A stretch of DNA of 64,000 bases, taken from positions 57,524,688 to 57,588,687 of the forward strand of contig CM018031.1 in the NCBI GenBank assembly GCA_008638375.1, written 5' to 3'. The position numbers and the translations under genes were made by a program. Of the stretch, positions 37,020 through 47,889 are shown piece after piece. The first letter of the stretch is position 1. Every line of letters starts with the position of its first letter. The DNA comes from Nyssa sinensis (taxonomy: Eukaryota; Streptophyta; Magnoliopsida; Cornales; Nyssaceae). The notes under the pieces were generated by a model. The model had not been told where the DNA came from. It saw only the letters and a program-made list of their open reading frames with translations, and did not search any database.

Positions 37020-39491
37020 GAATCCTATCATCTCCAACTTCTCTCTAAAGGGTAAGGTGGTCCTATCTCATTCGTGAATGCACAATCTACATTACAATCA
37101 GCAGTAAATCAAATGTTTGAATTCCACTCAGACAAAATTTCAGCAGCATCTCCCCACGGTTCTCCAAGTATACGAAATAGACGTTAGCACGCCTAAATAT
37201 ATACCCAGAGAATAATAGGAGACCGTGCTGAAATTTTATTATAGTGAAATATTCAAGCATATGCGCTATTGATTGCAATACAGATTTATGCATTCCCAAA
37301 CTGTCCTCTCTGGACAATTCAAGAATCGATTTTCATACACACGATCCTAATCGCGAATAAATTTCGCTACAAGATTCACATGTGATAAAAATGACTCTCG
37401 AACGAGGCTAGGCTTACATGAATGCAATTACATAATTGGTTTCTTAATCGTTTAATTATAAAAATGGTTGATTCATGGAATCAACACTAATTTATGCTTG
37501 TATTTTCTTAGAGAAAGGGGTAATTATATTCCAATATCAAAACAAAATTACTAATAACGTACACTGCTGAGTCAACAGATTTGACAGTATTCAATCACAT
37601 TGATGTGATTGAATGGCCACTATAATACTGCCGAGTGACAACAATGAAAACTAAAAGCTAAAAACAAGGAAGCGACTACCTCAATTTGACCCCTCACAAA
37701 AGCAACTAAATTAATATAAAACCCAAGTGGGTACCTTCCTTCCTTTCATCTCGACTTCATTCATTCATTCATATTCTTTTAAAATTTGACTTTCAATTCA
37801 ATTCAACTAGCAGATAAGCGAACTAAACAAATAAAAAATTCATTAGTCAACTTGAAAGTTTTTTATTATTCTTTTACTTCTATGCTAAAACGGTGTCTTA
37901 AAAAAAATACTTCAATTTTCAAGAAATTGAACAAAAAAATGTACAAGAAATAACCAATCCATCTCTATTACACATTCACACAAAGAGACAAAGACATACA
38001 TAGTTAATATTTTGACAAAGACATGATTAATGCTACTTGATTCTTTGATAAATTGGTAATTCTTCTGGCCAAAACCACATTTTAAGGTTTTTGGTCAATT
38101 ATACTTGGGAACAAAAAATAATTGCAAATTAAGATTATCCCAGGTTTCTTGCCCTTTTCTTAATTTGTTTGAGATTTTCAAAAGATTAGTACAATAGTTG
38201 GAGTTTTAGATATCATTCCTAAATACTTAAAACTTTGATTAATTGTAATTAATTTTTTTTCCACCTTTGTTTTCAAGTGGTTTTAAATACTTAATTTTCA
38301 ATGATTGGCTTAGCCATAAATAACAAAGCCAAAAGGGGAGAAATATTTTTTTCCTAGAGTGCTATGTAATATATTATCCCTTTAAATGCAAATCTAACAA
38401 ATTTTTTTTTTGGGGGCGGGGGGTATTTATTGCAAATCTAACATTTTTAAGGATTTTTTTTCCTTAAATTTTCATTTGTTATCTTTGATCTAGGAGCAAC
38501 TCTAATAAGGGAGCCATTATTAGAGCGAAATGAAATAACTATCAAAAAATAAAATGACTTTCCAATTCTCAATTTTTGCATTCTAACAAAGATTTATTTG
38601 GATAGCCAAAAAAAGATAATTACTTCCATATCTCTGTATGATTGGAAAACTATTCATACCATCCAAAATATGAAACAAAATAAGTTCAGAGCATGTGGCT
38701 TAAACCAAACAAAACCCAACACCAACTACCATGACTGATAGGGAAAAAAAAAGATCTAATAGGAAAAAATGCGCAATAGAACTATTAATTTGGTGGCATT
38801 TCATTAGTCCACAAGTGCAATGATTAAAGATTAGTCACTCTTCAAAATTTGGGAGCTCTCTCTCTCTCTCTCTCTCTCTCTGGTGGAAAATGGAGTCCAC
38901 AATTTCAACTCGAAGAAGTCAATTTAAATGCCCTAATACCAAAGGGGCTCTGTATTTGGCCTAATAAATGCAAAGGTTTGTCTTTGTGTGTTCGTGTGTG
39001 TGTGTGTGTGAGTGTGAGAGAGAGAGAAGAAATTGAACAAGCAACCCATGATACTGATCTAGTCAACAATAAAAACTCCTAAATCAGAAAATCAAGGTAG
39101 GAGGGGTGGAAGTTTAGACCATTAATTCTCTCTTTAATCATTCTTTCATTGAGCATACCATATCCACACATCAATATAATATATATACTTAATGAACTAT
39201 TAGGGGAAAATGCGCAATAGAACTATTAATTAAAGCAGCTCCCTTATACTTAATTTATTTATTATTGCATAAATGATTGTTATGCACTTGTTCGTAAATA
39301 ATTAATTAAGAATCTACTTTAATTTCTAGATCACTTTGTTCAATCACTTAAGATTTCTCCTTTAATTAATTATTGTTAAAGGAGGTAATTTAGTGAGAAA
39401 AAGAAAAGACGGAAGTAAGGGCTTTACATGTATAAATCTCTAGTTCAACATTTACTGTTTGCATTAGGGAAATTCCCATCCCAAAAATTTA

Positions 39492-39537
<46 letters not shown>

Positions 39538-39740
39538 GCCACATAATGGTAGTCAAGGAAAGAAGCACCCTTGTGTATCAGCAATTAAATGGATAAATAC
39601 TAATCACAAGTTGGGGAGCTGCACTGTCTTGGAGAACAACAATGTTCCATTTACAAGTTGAATATGATAAAACAAACATTATTCACATTAAAGGGAAACA
39701 ATGGAAGAAGGAAATGTGAAATAGTTACAAACTGGTAAAT
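37020..39740. other. Intergenic DNA between CACTA 1 and the ankyrin gene
   Basis: No gene recognised. A perfect short inverted repeat ATTCAATCACATTGATGTGATTGAAT-like structure lies at 37589-37614. CT (38857-38881), GT (about 38994-39010) and AT (39495-39531) microsatellites are present. A minus-strand open frame at 37087-37317 has no recognisable similarity. Confidence 0.4.
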
Positions 39741-39818
39741 TAGGGAGCAACTTGAGCATCTGTGTTGGAGACATCTGCTGGAGAACTTCCGAACTTGTGA
39801 CTAACAAGAGAACTCAAT

Positions 39819-41900
39819 TTACTCAGACCGTTTAGTAGCAACAAACTTTAAGATTAATGGTATGAAAACATAATAAAAGAAAAGGAAAAACGTCGCCACG
39901 TATATTATAATAAAGGCCACATCATTTGGAACCATGGTGATTGATAAGGTGATGTACGCAAAAAACATGGAGCCTAGGGAAAGAATCAGTAGTGGTTTCA
40001 CCAAAACCGGGTTTGTTAATGACAGTCCGAGGAAGAAGATAGCGCAGGAAAAACCAGTGGTGTTGCAAATCAATGAATATAATGTAAGAGATAACTCGAC
40101 ATGTTTTCATAAAATTAATGAAATCTTCCAAACTGGTGACTGGGTTAGATGTGCAAATATCCCTGTCTCCTTCCAAGCCATCCTTCCAAATAGATTGTGG
40201 AGGGGTCACTAAAGCTTGAAAAGTCACTGTTGCTATCAAACTGGCCACAACTAATATCAAATTTTCATAATTTCTTTTGTTCTTGTGCTTTTGTTCTGAT
40301 TTATTCTCTGCCTGTTCGTCTTGTTCTTGTGTGGGCATTCTTATTTCTGCTTGAGTGACGATACTGCCACCAGCATCCATTGAAACAATTTGCACAGTCT
40401 GATCATTTTGCAGCACCCTCGATGTGGGCACGCACATTCCTTCTTGAGTGACGGTATCAATTCCAGTGGCACCAGCATCCGTGACGGTATCGGTATCAAT
40501 TCCAGTGTCACCAGCATCCGTGACGGTATCGGTATCAATTCCACTGTCACCAGCATCCGTGACGGTATCAATTCCACTGTCACCAGCATCCGTTGAAACA
40601 ATTTCCAGAGTCTCTTCTTTTTGCAGCTCGCTCAATAAGTCTATCACCTGTGCATTATGTTATCATCACCAGGTCCTCAAGCTCATGTCATGCAGGAATG
40701 TTTTAATGGGTCTGATGTAACACATGATGGTATGCCTTTTCTAATAAGTGTATTATGATTCATTAAAAAAAAATTACCATAACACATATAATTTGATATT
40801 ATTGAGATGATGCACACTCGCAGAGTCATGTACCGGCACCATTAAAGAATTTTCTCAGGTCCAATAATTAATGTTATAAAGAATGACTGATAGAAACTTG
40901 CAACAACAACAAAAAAAAAAAAAGAGAGAAACGACTAACATACAAAAAATTAAAACAGAGAGTTATAAATTAGTGTGGAGGTTAAAAGGTAAAAACGAAA
41001 AGGTGTAAAGGAGTAGAGTTGAGTTCTGAGTAAACCAAATAAATATATTGAAGTGATTTGTAAAGTGAAAGTCTAGATATGTATCTATTGCTCTATTAGT
41101 TTCCTTAAAGTGTCTTGTTTGAATTAATTCTCAATTTCTAAGTATAAGGTATAAGAACAAAACTAACAAATTAGTGTCAAAACTTCCGCACCATCTTTCC
41201 AACAATAAATTAACTTAATTCGGAATTAATGGCAATACTAATACCAGAACATCACTTATCACAAACTCAATTTGAAAGCACGCATTCCTTTCTCAAAAAG
41301 ACATCTCCTTCATACCTGGAGTTGTTTTGTAGCTTTGGCAAGCTCTGAGATGGTATTGCCCCCCTTATCCTCTGCATTTAGGAGCTCCTCAAGGCCACCA
41401 TTCCTTTTCAGCCAATCAACAAAGACGCTGAGTGCTTCAAACTGGTTATTCTTCACAGCCAGGTGAAGAACAGTCTCACCTCGAGTAGTCACTTCGTGAA
41501 CAGCCTGATGACATGAGTTGTCCAGCAATTCCTTTATAATTTCGACCCTCCCTTTAATGGCCGCACAATGGAGTGGAGTTCGTGCACCTTTGTCCTTCAG
41601 AAGGCACAGGTGGTCCTTGCCGAACATCAAGAGTTCCCTCACTATATCAATGTGCCCCCTGGCCGAAGCCATATGTATGGGGGTGAAGCCATCCTCGTTT
41701 ATCTCCTGGGCAAATGCAGGCATTCTTTTAAGCATCTCCTTCACAAAATCAGTTTTTCCAGCCAGTACAGCTATATGCAATGGAGTCTCTGCAACTGGGG
41801 CTAAATCAACCTTTTCGAGGATGAAGGGATCTTCTTTCAGCAATGCATTCAAAGCCACAACATCTCCTAACCTCGCAATCTTAGCCAATCTCTCATCCAT
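39819..41900 (-). CDS. Ankyrin-repeat membrane protein (BDA1/PGG-domain type), frameshifted near the C-terminus
   Basis: Exon 1 (41316-41900, 195 codons) starts at the ATG at 41898. It encodes about five ankyrin repeats at residues 38-66, 70-100, 106-130, 140-170 and 178-195 (ETPLHIAVLAGKTDFVKEML, GFTPIHMASARGHIDIVREL). A phase-0 intron of 668 bases (GT at 41315-41314, AG at 40649-40648) leads to exon 2, which opens VIDLLSELQKEE. Exon 2 has a variable linker of DAGDSGIDTVT repeats, a basic stretch, and the first membrane helix of a PGG-type domain (LILVVASLIATVTFQALVTP). Near 40075 the frame shifts by +1, apparently through four extra bases. The last three helices continue in the other frame to the TAA at 39819-39821. 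Relatives act at the plasma membrane in defence signalling. It is either a recent pseudogene or an assembly error at the shift. Confidence 0.8.
40448..40600 (-). repeat. Coding minisatellite in the ankyrin gene
   Basis: About four units of 33-39 bases (GACGGTATCAATTCCAGTG on the plus strand) encode DAGDSGIDTDTVT-like acidic peptides. Unit lengths are multiples of three, so copy-number change preserves the frame. The truncated copy near 63.9 kb has only one unit. Confidence 0.85.
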
Positions 41901-42469
41901 AACTTCTATACATAAACAACAGAACCCAGCCTTTCGTCTTTGCTTGCTATACTTTTTGGACCTGGGAAATGCTCCTTAATTAAATTCAAGAACATGTGAG
42001 ACCATAACACTTTTTCTTTCTATGCTAGGGATCTAGCCCATTGACTTGGTGACTTGACTTTTGTCTATCGCAATGACCAGGAAGGCCACGAGTTGTTGGT
42101 AGGCACCTTTAACAGGCCAGAGCCAAGGGCAACAACCCGGGTTTCAGACTGAACTCTTCTAATTTTGTTTTACGAGAAAATGTTTTTCTCAAATCTGTTT
42201 AAATCGTGCAATAGGTGAAAACAGGTCTCCATTAGAGTCTTCATTTAATTTTTAATATTTATTTTATTAAATGAAATTAATTTCAAATAAAATATTTCAA
42301 ACAAAATGTTAATATGTGTTTAAATAAAAAGATAAGCATATTAATAGAAAATTAGAATGACATTTTTTTTTCAAACATATAACTTTAAATTTATTTAAAC
42401 TTGTAATGGATGTCTAAAAAATATTATTATAAATATTGATTATGTTGTAGAAAACTCTTTTATTATTTT
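41901..42469. promoter_or_regulatory. Upstream region of the ankyrin gene
   Basis: Expected 5' leader and promoter of the minus-strand ankyrin gene. No TATA box or other element can be assigned with confidence. Confidence 0.3.
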
Positions 42470-42477
42470 ATTTTTAT

Positions 42478-43044
42478 TAGGAGTGCAAGTCGAGTGGGAA
42501 AATTCGAACCCGATCTGAGAAATTATGAGTTTGGACAAAAATATATGATATCTGAACTCGACCCTAACCCGAATTTAAATCGGGACAGACTTGGACAAGG
42601 ACGTCAGGTACCCTAGCCCAAATTGCCACTACTTAAAACTACATACCTTATATCTCAATTAATATGAACCGTTAGATTTTAAACATGTAAATGATCTTGA
42701 CCGTTCATTCCATTAATATTTCAAATCATTAATATTTCAAATATATAATATTTATTTTATTATCTAATTGTATTGACTTTTTAAATCTATTTTTATTAAA
42801 AATTCTTATATTTTTGTCTTTAGAATATGCACGAAACCCGAACCCGAAACCCGACAGAGCCCAAAAAAAATCCGAATGTTCAGATATTCGAAAAAAATTC
42901 GATACTAGACATTTTTTGTCATGTTAGGGCTCGAGTTCACTCTTCGAGTTATTATCGGGCTTGGGTTTGATGGCTTATGTCGCGGGCTAAGCCTAGTCAA
43001 GGCTCAAGCCTAGTTCGACCCAACCCGACTGAGTTGCAACCCTA
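42478..43044. mobile_element. hAT-type MITE, 567 bp, with perfect 8-bp target duplication
   Basis: Starts TAGGAGTGCAAGTCGAGTGG and ends CCGACTGAGTTGCAACCCTA (inverted ends TAGGRKTGCAA...). The flanking duplication ATTTTTAT is perfect at 42470-42477 and 43045-43052. Eight-base duplications are diagnostic of hAT. The interior is rich in CCCGAACCCGA-type text and has no ORF. Confidence 0.85.
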
Positions 43045-43734
43045 ATTTTTATATAATCAGGGTGGGGGAGTGTCTTTACCTCAATTCATAACGGAGTGGA
43101 CATAACTTTTCTCAAATCCGTAACAATAGAAACTGGGTATGACAGATTGCAAGAGTAGATTAAATTGTCATCTCTACTCTAAAACCATGTCAAAGTCATT
43201 TCTTCTCCCTCACCCAAGAGAATTTGTTAGGGTCAATCGCAAAAGTTTGACCCATGTGACTTGATTGATCTGTACACTATACACACATACATTTATATGA
43301 CATGTATTTACTAATTATGTTGTGAATATTTGATCTTTCCAAATGGCAGGAGCGGTGCTCCCACCACCCAAATAGCATAACCAGTTTCGCTACAAGTACT
43401 TTTAAGAAACCATTTTTGCTAAACTGATAATGACCAAGAGTGGAATAGTTTCACCTAAAATATTTTTTATAGAAGCAAAATTTTGACCCTTTTTAAATTA
43501 GCTCACACTTAAAAATTTTAGCCCAATTTGATTTTTATCCATCATTTCTCTTATTTTTACTCCAAAATTTTAACAAACATAAAATTTTGACTAAAATCTT
43601 TTTTAAAATTATTCTAACCACTACTAATTTTTTTCTTAGTTCCTCCTTGTGTTTATATCTGTTGGCAGTGGTCCAATGGATATGGACAAGTAAGATGTGG
43701 CAAGCATTCACTACAAAAATACTAATTGTTTGCA

Positions 43735-43960
43735 ACGCCCATTATTTGCGACGCATTGGTGTACGTCGCAAAAGGCCACTATTAGCGACGTACACCGTGG
43801 GGGTCGCTAAAAGCAACAACAAAAAATGTCTTTCCCATGCAAAAAAAGGGTGCCAAACAATTAGTGACGGACCAACAAATATTAGCGACACATGTGTGTC
43901 GCCAAACTTTAGCGACGCTCAGTGTGCGTCACTCAATGTGCGTCGCTAAAAAGCTCACCA
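43735..43960. repeat. CACTA 2 5' subterminal repeats
   Basis: Repeated TTGCGACGCATT, ATTAGCGACGTAC, TGCGTCGCTAAA units in both orientations, the same family as at 29041-29480 and 52318-52690. Confidence 0.8.
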
Positions 43961-43979
43961 TATATGTGCCCGACCTTTC

Positions 43980-44275
43980 ATTTTCCTCTTCTCCTATCGA
44001 TTAGTTTGACCCTTCATATTCCTCTTCTCCTCTCGATCTGTTGGTGGCACGGTGGTTTCTTCTTCTCTATTCTCACTCCTCTCGACAATGGCGGTGTCTT
44101 CTTCTCAACTCTCACTCCTCTCGACGGCGACGACGACGGCGACGGCAGTTCAGATCTAAACCATCTCCACGGCGACGACGATGGCAACGGTGACGGCGAA
44201 AAACACATCAACTCCTCGTTAGGTTTTCAAAGACCTCAGGTATATTCACGGATCGGACCAACATCGTCTTCTAAG
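43980..44275 (+). other. CACTA 2 leader exon
   Basis: A CT-rich then GACGACGGCGACG-rich stretch ends at TTCTAAG|GTTAGT (donor near 44276). This matches the usual untranslated first exon of CACTA elements. An open frame crosses it (43922-44308) but the composition suggests a leader, not a protein. Confidence 0.5.
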
Positions 44276-46010
44276 GTTAGTAATTCTTGCAATCCAAATA
44301 TGAGATAAATGAGAAAAAATAGTAATTTGGAGAGAACAAATTATTTAAAACTCAAAATGTGGAAAGGAGAATTGTTTCCCATTTTTGTGAATCATATCAT
44401 TGAAAAAAAAATTATGATTAAAGTATACTCTAGTACAGTTTGTTTCTAAAATTATTTCATTTTATGTTTGATGACTAAATCTCTTGATTGTGTTGCTCAA
44501 ATCTCAATATTTTGTACTATTTGTTGAGGATGTCCTTCTTGAACAATTTGTTGGTTTGTTGTTGTTTTGGATGTGAATTTCTATTATTTGGTTGTTGATA
44601 TACTCTGCTCACTGTATAAACTATGTTGGTTGCTAACTGATTATACTATGCTCACTATTTAAACTAATTAGCCTATCATTGTAGGAAAGTGTGAGAAAAT
44701 TTTAATTTTTTTTATTGATATTTTTCGTAATTTTTCTAATTTAATTTATTACATAATTATGACATAATAATTTAATTCTGATTGGTCCGATGGTTACACC
44801 AGTAACCCATGAGCTCATTTTTTCGATTTAATGAACTGTTGTATAAGAGTGTACACATGACCCTTCATCTCATTGTTAAAACATATCAAAAAGCCCATAC
44901 TAGATATTTTAATACTATTTTTTCAACTCTTTGATTTCAATTCATGTATCAACTTATTATTGAATGAGAAATGCTAGTATAAGTTGTGAGTGTCGAATAC
45001 TCACGATCTAATTGATACATACATTATACAGACAATGTGTATATTACACATTCAAACATAATTACACAAAAAATTACTGAAGGCTTTTTAATTAGTATTA
45101 TTTTCTCTTTCTTTTTAATTACTATTTGATCTAGTGATGATTGCCCTCTGTTAATTGTACATTGGAACTTTTGAACTTGCTTTTATAAGTAAACAAGCCA
45201 TTGATCTTAGTTTCTCACAGCCGATGTGGGACTAATGGAAAAACACACTTGCATTTTGCATCAACATTTTTTTGAACTTTTCATGTTATCTAGTAAAGAT
45301 TTTTTAAGAATCAATTTCTTGAAAACTTTCATTTCATGCTGCATGTGTATTCACTTTTTTGTTTTTGTTTTTTACACCTTGATCTTGTTAGAAATTTACA
45401 TGTTGAGATTATCGTTTTATACTTCTTTAATTTTTCAACAAATTTTGTTCCCTTTTCATAAATAATTTATTATATATTATTTAAAATTGTTTTCATGTTT
45501 TATATATTATTAATGCTAATAATAAATATATTTATGATGTAATTATGACATCACGGTTCGATTCCGGTTGACCCAACGGTTGAACCAGTGATCCGTGACC
45601 CGGTCTTTTTCTCGGTTCGTTTAACGGTCTGAGTTTTAAAACATTGGGTCTGACAAGCATAGTTCAAACTCAAAAGTATTCATAAGCGACGCTTCAAACA
45701 CAATTTGTTTGTAAAACATTGTACAAGTTCAGAATTGGGGATTTTATCCGACTATTAGCTTTGAAGAGAAAAGTATTTTTGCTTTAGAAAGCAGGAGAAT
45801 ACTTCTGAATTTCTCTGGAAAGTAGAATAAGTTCTATTGAATTGCTAACCTTATGGAGTTAAGGTACCCAACTTTTTGCAAGATTTACATTTGTTTCATC
45901 AGATGTAATAGTTAATAATTTGTTTGGATTTGTAGAAAACAAATCAGCAAAGATATCCAATAATTGAAATTAAAAGTTAAATAACAAGGCCAAATAATTA
46001 AGCCTTGGTA
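44276..46010 (+). other. CACTA 2 first intron or deletion-joined spacer
   Basis: AT-rich. It contains two copies of a TAATTATGACAT-led, GACCCGGTC-type repeat (about 44752 and 45538) and a USE-like motif with TATA box at 45181-45232 (see findings). No gene is recognised. Confidence 0.4.
45181..45232 (-). promoter_or_regulatory. snRNA-type promoter motif pair (USE plus TATA)
   Basis: On the minus strand GTCCCACATCG (45222-45232) matches the plant snRNA upstream sequence element RTCCCACATCG. TTATAAAA follows (45181-45188) with 33 bases between, the spacing known for Pol II-type snRNA genes. The downstream sequence does not look like U1, U2, U4 or U5 to me. It could be a promoter relic or a chance or transposon-borne motif. 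Confidence 0.3.
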
Positions 46011-46018
46011 TTATATTT

Positions 46019-46148
46019 GAGGGATGCAACTTTCATTAATGATGATGATGACGAGGAAAGTGATTTTGCTGATGATACATTGTTAGAGTATTGTATCGAG
46101 AATGAAGAAATTTCAAGAACAGATGATGATACAGACTCAAATGAATAA
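46019..46148 (+). pseudogene. TNP2 C-terminal remnant (CACTA 2)
   Basis: Reads ATFINDDDDEESDFADDTLL and on to the stop at 46146-46148, nearly identical to the acidic end of the transposase in CACTA 1 (stop at 33309). Homology begins abruptly at about 46019, marking the internal deletion that removed the rest of the gene. Confidence 0.85.
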
Positions 46149-46310
46149 TTGTAATAGGTGTTTCATGTATTAGTATCAAGTGTAATGAATTTCAAATTTT
46201 ATATTGTAATGGATGTTCAATTTTATGATGTAATGAGTATCCATTTTTACTTCGATTAAGATTTTAATTTTTATGATTAAATAGAAACAATTTTATTTTT
46301 AAACTTTCTT

Positions 46311-47770
46311 TATAGATATGGTTGGACTAGGGTCATGCAGACGCACAGTTATGACAGACCCATCGACACCTTCCCCCTCATTTGCAAGGTCGACCAATCC
46401 TGCCATCGGTGGTATGCATAGTTTCTATTTTTATTAATGATTATATAAATATGGTACTAATTTTTTTTATTTTATTTCTTCTAAAGTTTCGGCCAGGTCC
46501 CCTAAACAAGGGCGTGGTAGGTCAAAGAATTGCAGTTTTCAGGTTCAGATTGCGCCTTCGGATTGAGATACCTCTGGGCTTGCTGAAGCCCGTTGGTGGG
46601 TGAGCACAGCAGTTCACCACTAAGGTCAGCATCATTTACCGGCTACGCGCCCCACTCCATATTAGTGACTGGAGTTAGGTCATTGACGCGAAGAGACGGG
46701 ATCTTCATGCGCATATCCTGGTATGTCTTTTATTATTGTATTCAACTAAATTTTAACATATCTAATATATGCCGTAATGTTTTGACAATGACATGCTTTA
46801 CAGGAGAAGTCTGACATCGATCTCCAGCTGCCTCATGTCGTGAACGCAGTGGACCGTTACTTGGGAGTCCGTTTCAGGGACTACCGACATAGGCTCCACA
46901 TGCACTACGAGTCGGAGGTGGAAGCCAGTAGAGAGCCTCGCAACAGACCCTACAAGGGGGTGGCAGTGAAGCATTGGATGTTACTATGTGACCGGTTCGC
47001 TAGTGATGCATTCCAGGTAAAAATTATCAAAATTAATTTTGTTGTATGATAAATCATTGTCATTTATACTAACGTTCTTTGTTTTGGCCAAGTGTAAAAA
47101 CTTAGCAATGAAAAAATAGTGAGAGCAGAAGCAAGCACAAGGTGACCCACTATGGTGGATCACGATCTTTTGTTAGGTATAGGCATGAGATGGTAAGTTA
47201 ATACATGTATCAAGTGCTTATTGTATAATCTTTTCCTGAAATTAATCTTCACAAGCTACTGTTTATTTGTTGCAGCAAGACCAGGAGACCCGTGCACCAC
47301 CTAACCCGATTGAGTCGTGGCACAGGACGCACCACAATCCTGAGAAGGGTTAGACTGGGCCTGAAGCTCAGCGGCTTAATGTAAGTTATTTATGTATATA
47401 TACCAGTATTACTAATTTAATATTAATATAAAGTTATACAAATAGTAACATATATTTATGTTTTTATAGTAGGAGATGGTCCAGCTACGTGCCCAGCCGA
47501 CTCTTGAGGGTCAGCATCCACCGACCGATGACTAGATATGGGAGACTGTTCTGGGCAAGAGGCGCGGATATGTGCGTGGCTTAGGGAATGGGATGGAGCC
47601 GACGGCATCGTCCTCTACCGTCGAAAGCGATGCTAGGTTTCACGCTGCCACCCAGAGAGCTGAGGCAGCTGAGAGACGGAATACAGAGTTGGAGTAGAAG
47701 ATAACAACGATCGAGGAGTGCCAGGCCCTGTTAGAGGCTCTTGTGCAGACGATGCTCAGCCAGTAGGGAA
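46311..47770 (+). pseudogene. CACTA TNPA-like gene (Ptta/En/Spm family), degenerate
   Basis: Exons match those of the minus-strand copy. The acceptor TTTATAG and MVGLGSCRRT are near 46318, LGLLKPVGG near 46575-46603, VDRYLGVRFRDYRHRLHMHY near 46848, LCDRFASDAFQ near 46985, then LGKRRGYVRGLGNG near 47550 and a coiled-coil-like tail (LLEALVQTMLSQ). In-frame stops occur, for example TAG in the PTDD-stop-IWE block and after TELE. It would encode the subterminal-repeat-binding protein. It differs from the CACTA 1 copy by many substitutions, so the two insertions are not recent twins. Confidence 0.75.
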
Positions 47771-47889
47771 GCTCTATTCAGTCTTGGTAAGTTTTTAAAA
47801 TTATTTACTTTGGTGAATTTATTATTTATAGAAAATGTTACATAAAAACAAATAGAGTTTCATGAACTTGTTTAATTTCATCAGTTCAA

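Larger units (their letters stand above)
29027..37020 (-). mobile_element. CACTA (En/Spm) transposon 1, 5' end missing
   Basis: The 3' terminus at 29027 reads CATTACAGGAAAAGG, a one-base variant of the canonical CACTACAGGAAAA end. In minus orientation the element contains the TNP2-type transposase (33309-36966), the TNPA-like gene (31690-33150), a 161-bp tandem array (29940-31570) and subterminal repeats (29041-29480). No 5' CACTA end, leader exon or subterminal repeats are found between 37 and 43.7 kb. The upstream part seems deleted or too decayed to recognise. The right boundary given is only a few bases beyond the transposase ATG. Confidence 0.75.

Noticed and set aside
43922..44308. 128-codon open frame at the start of CACTA 2
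   Set aside because: Composition is CT-rich then GAC/GGC repeats and it ends across the donor site. It looks like an untranslated leader of the transposon.
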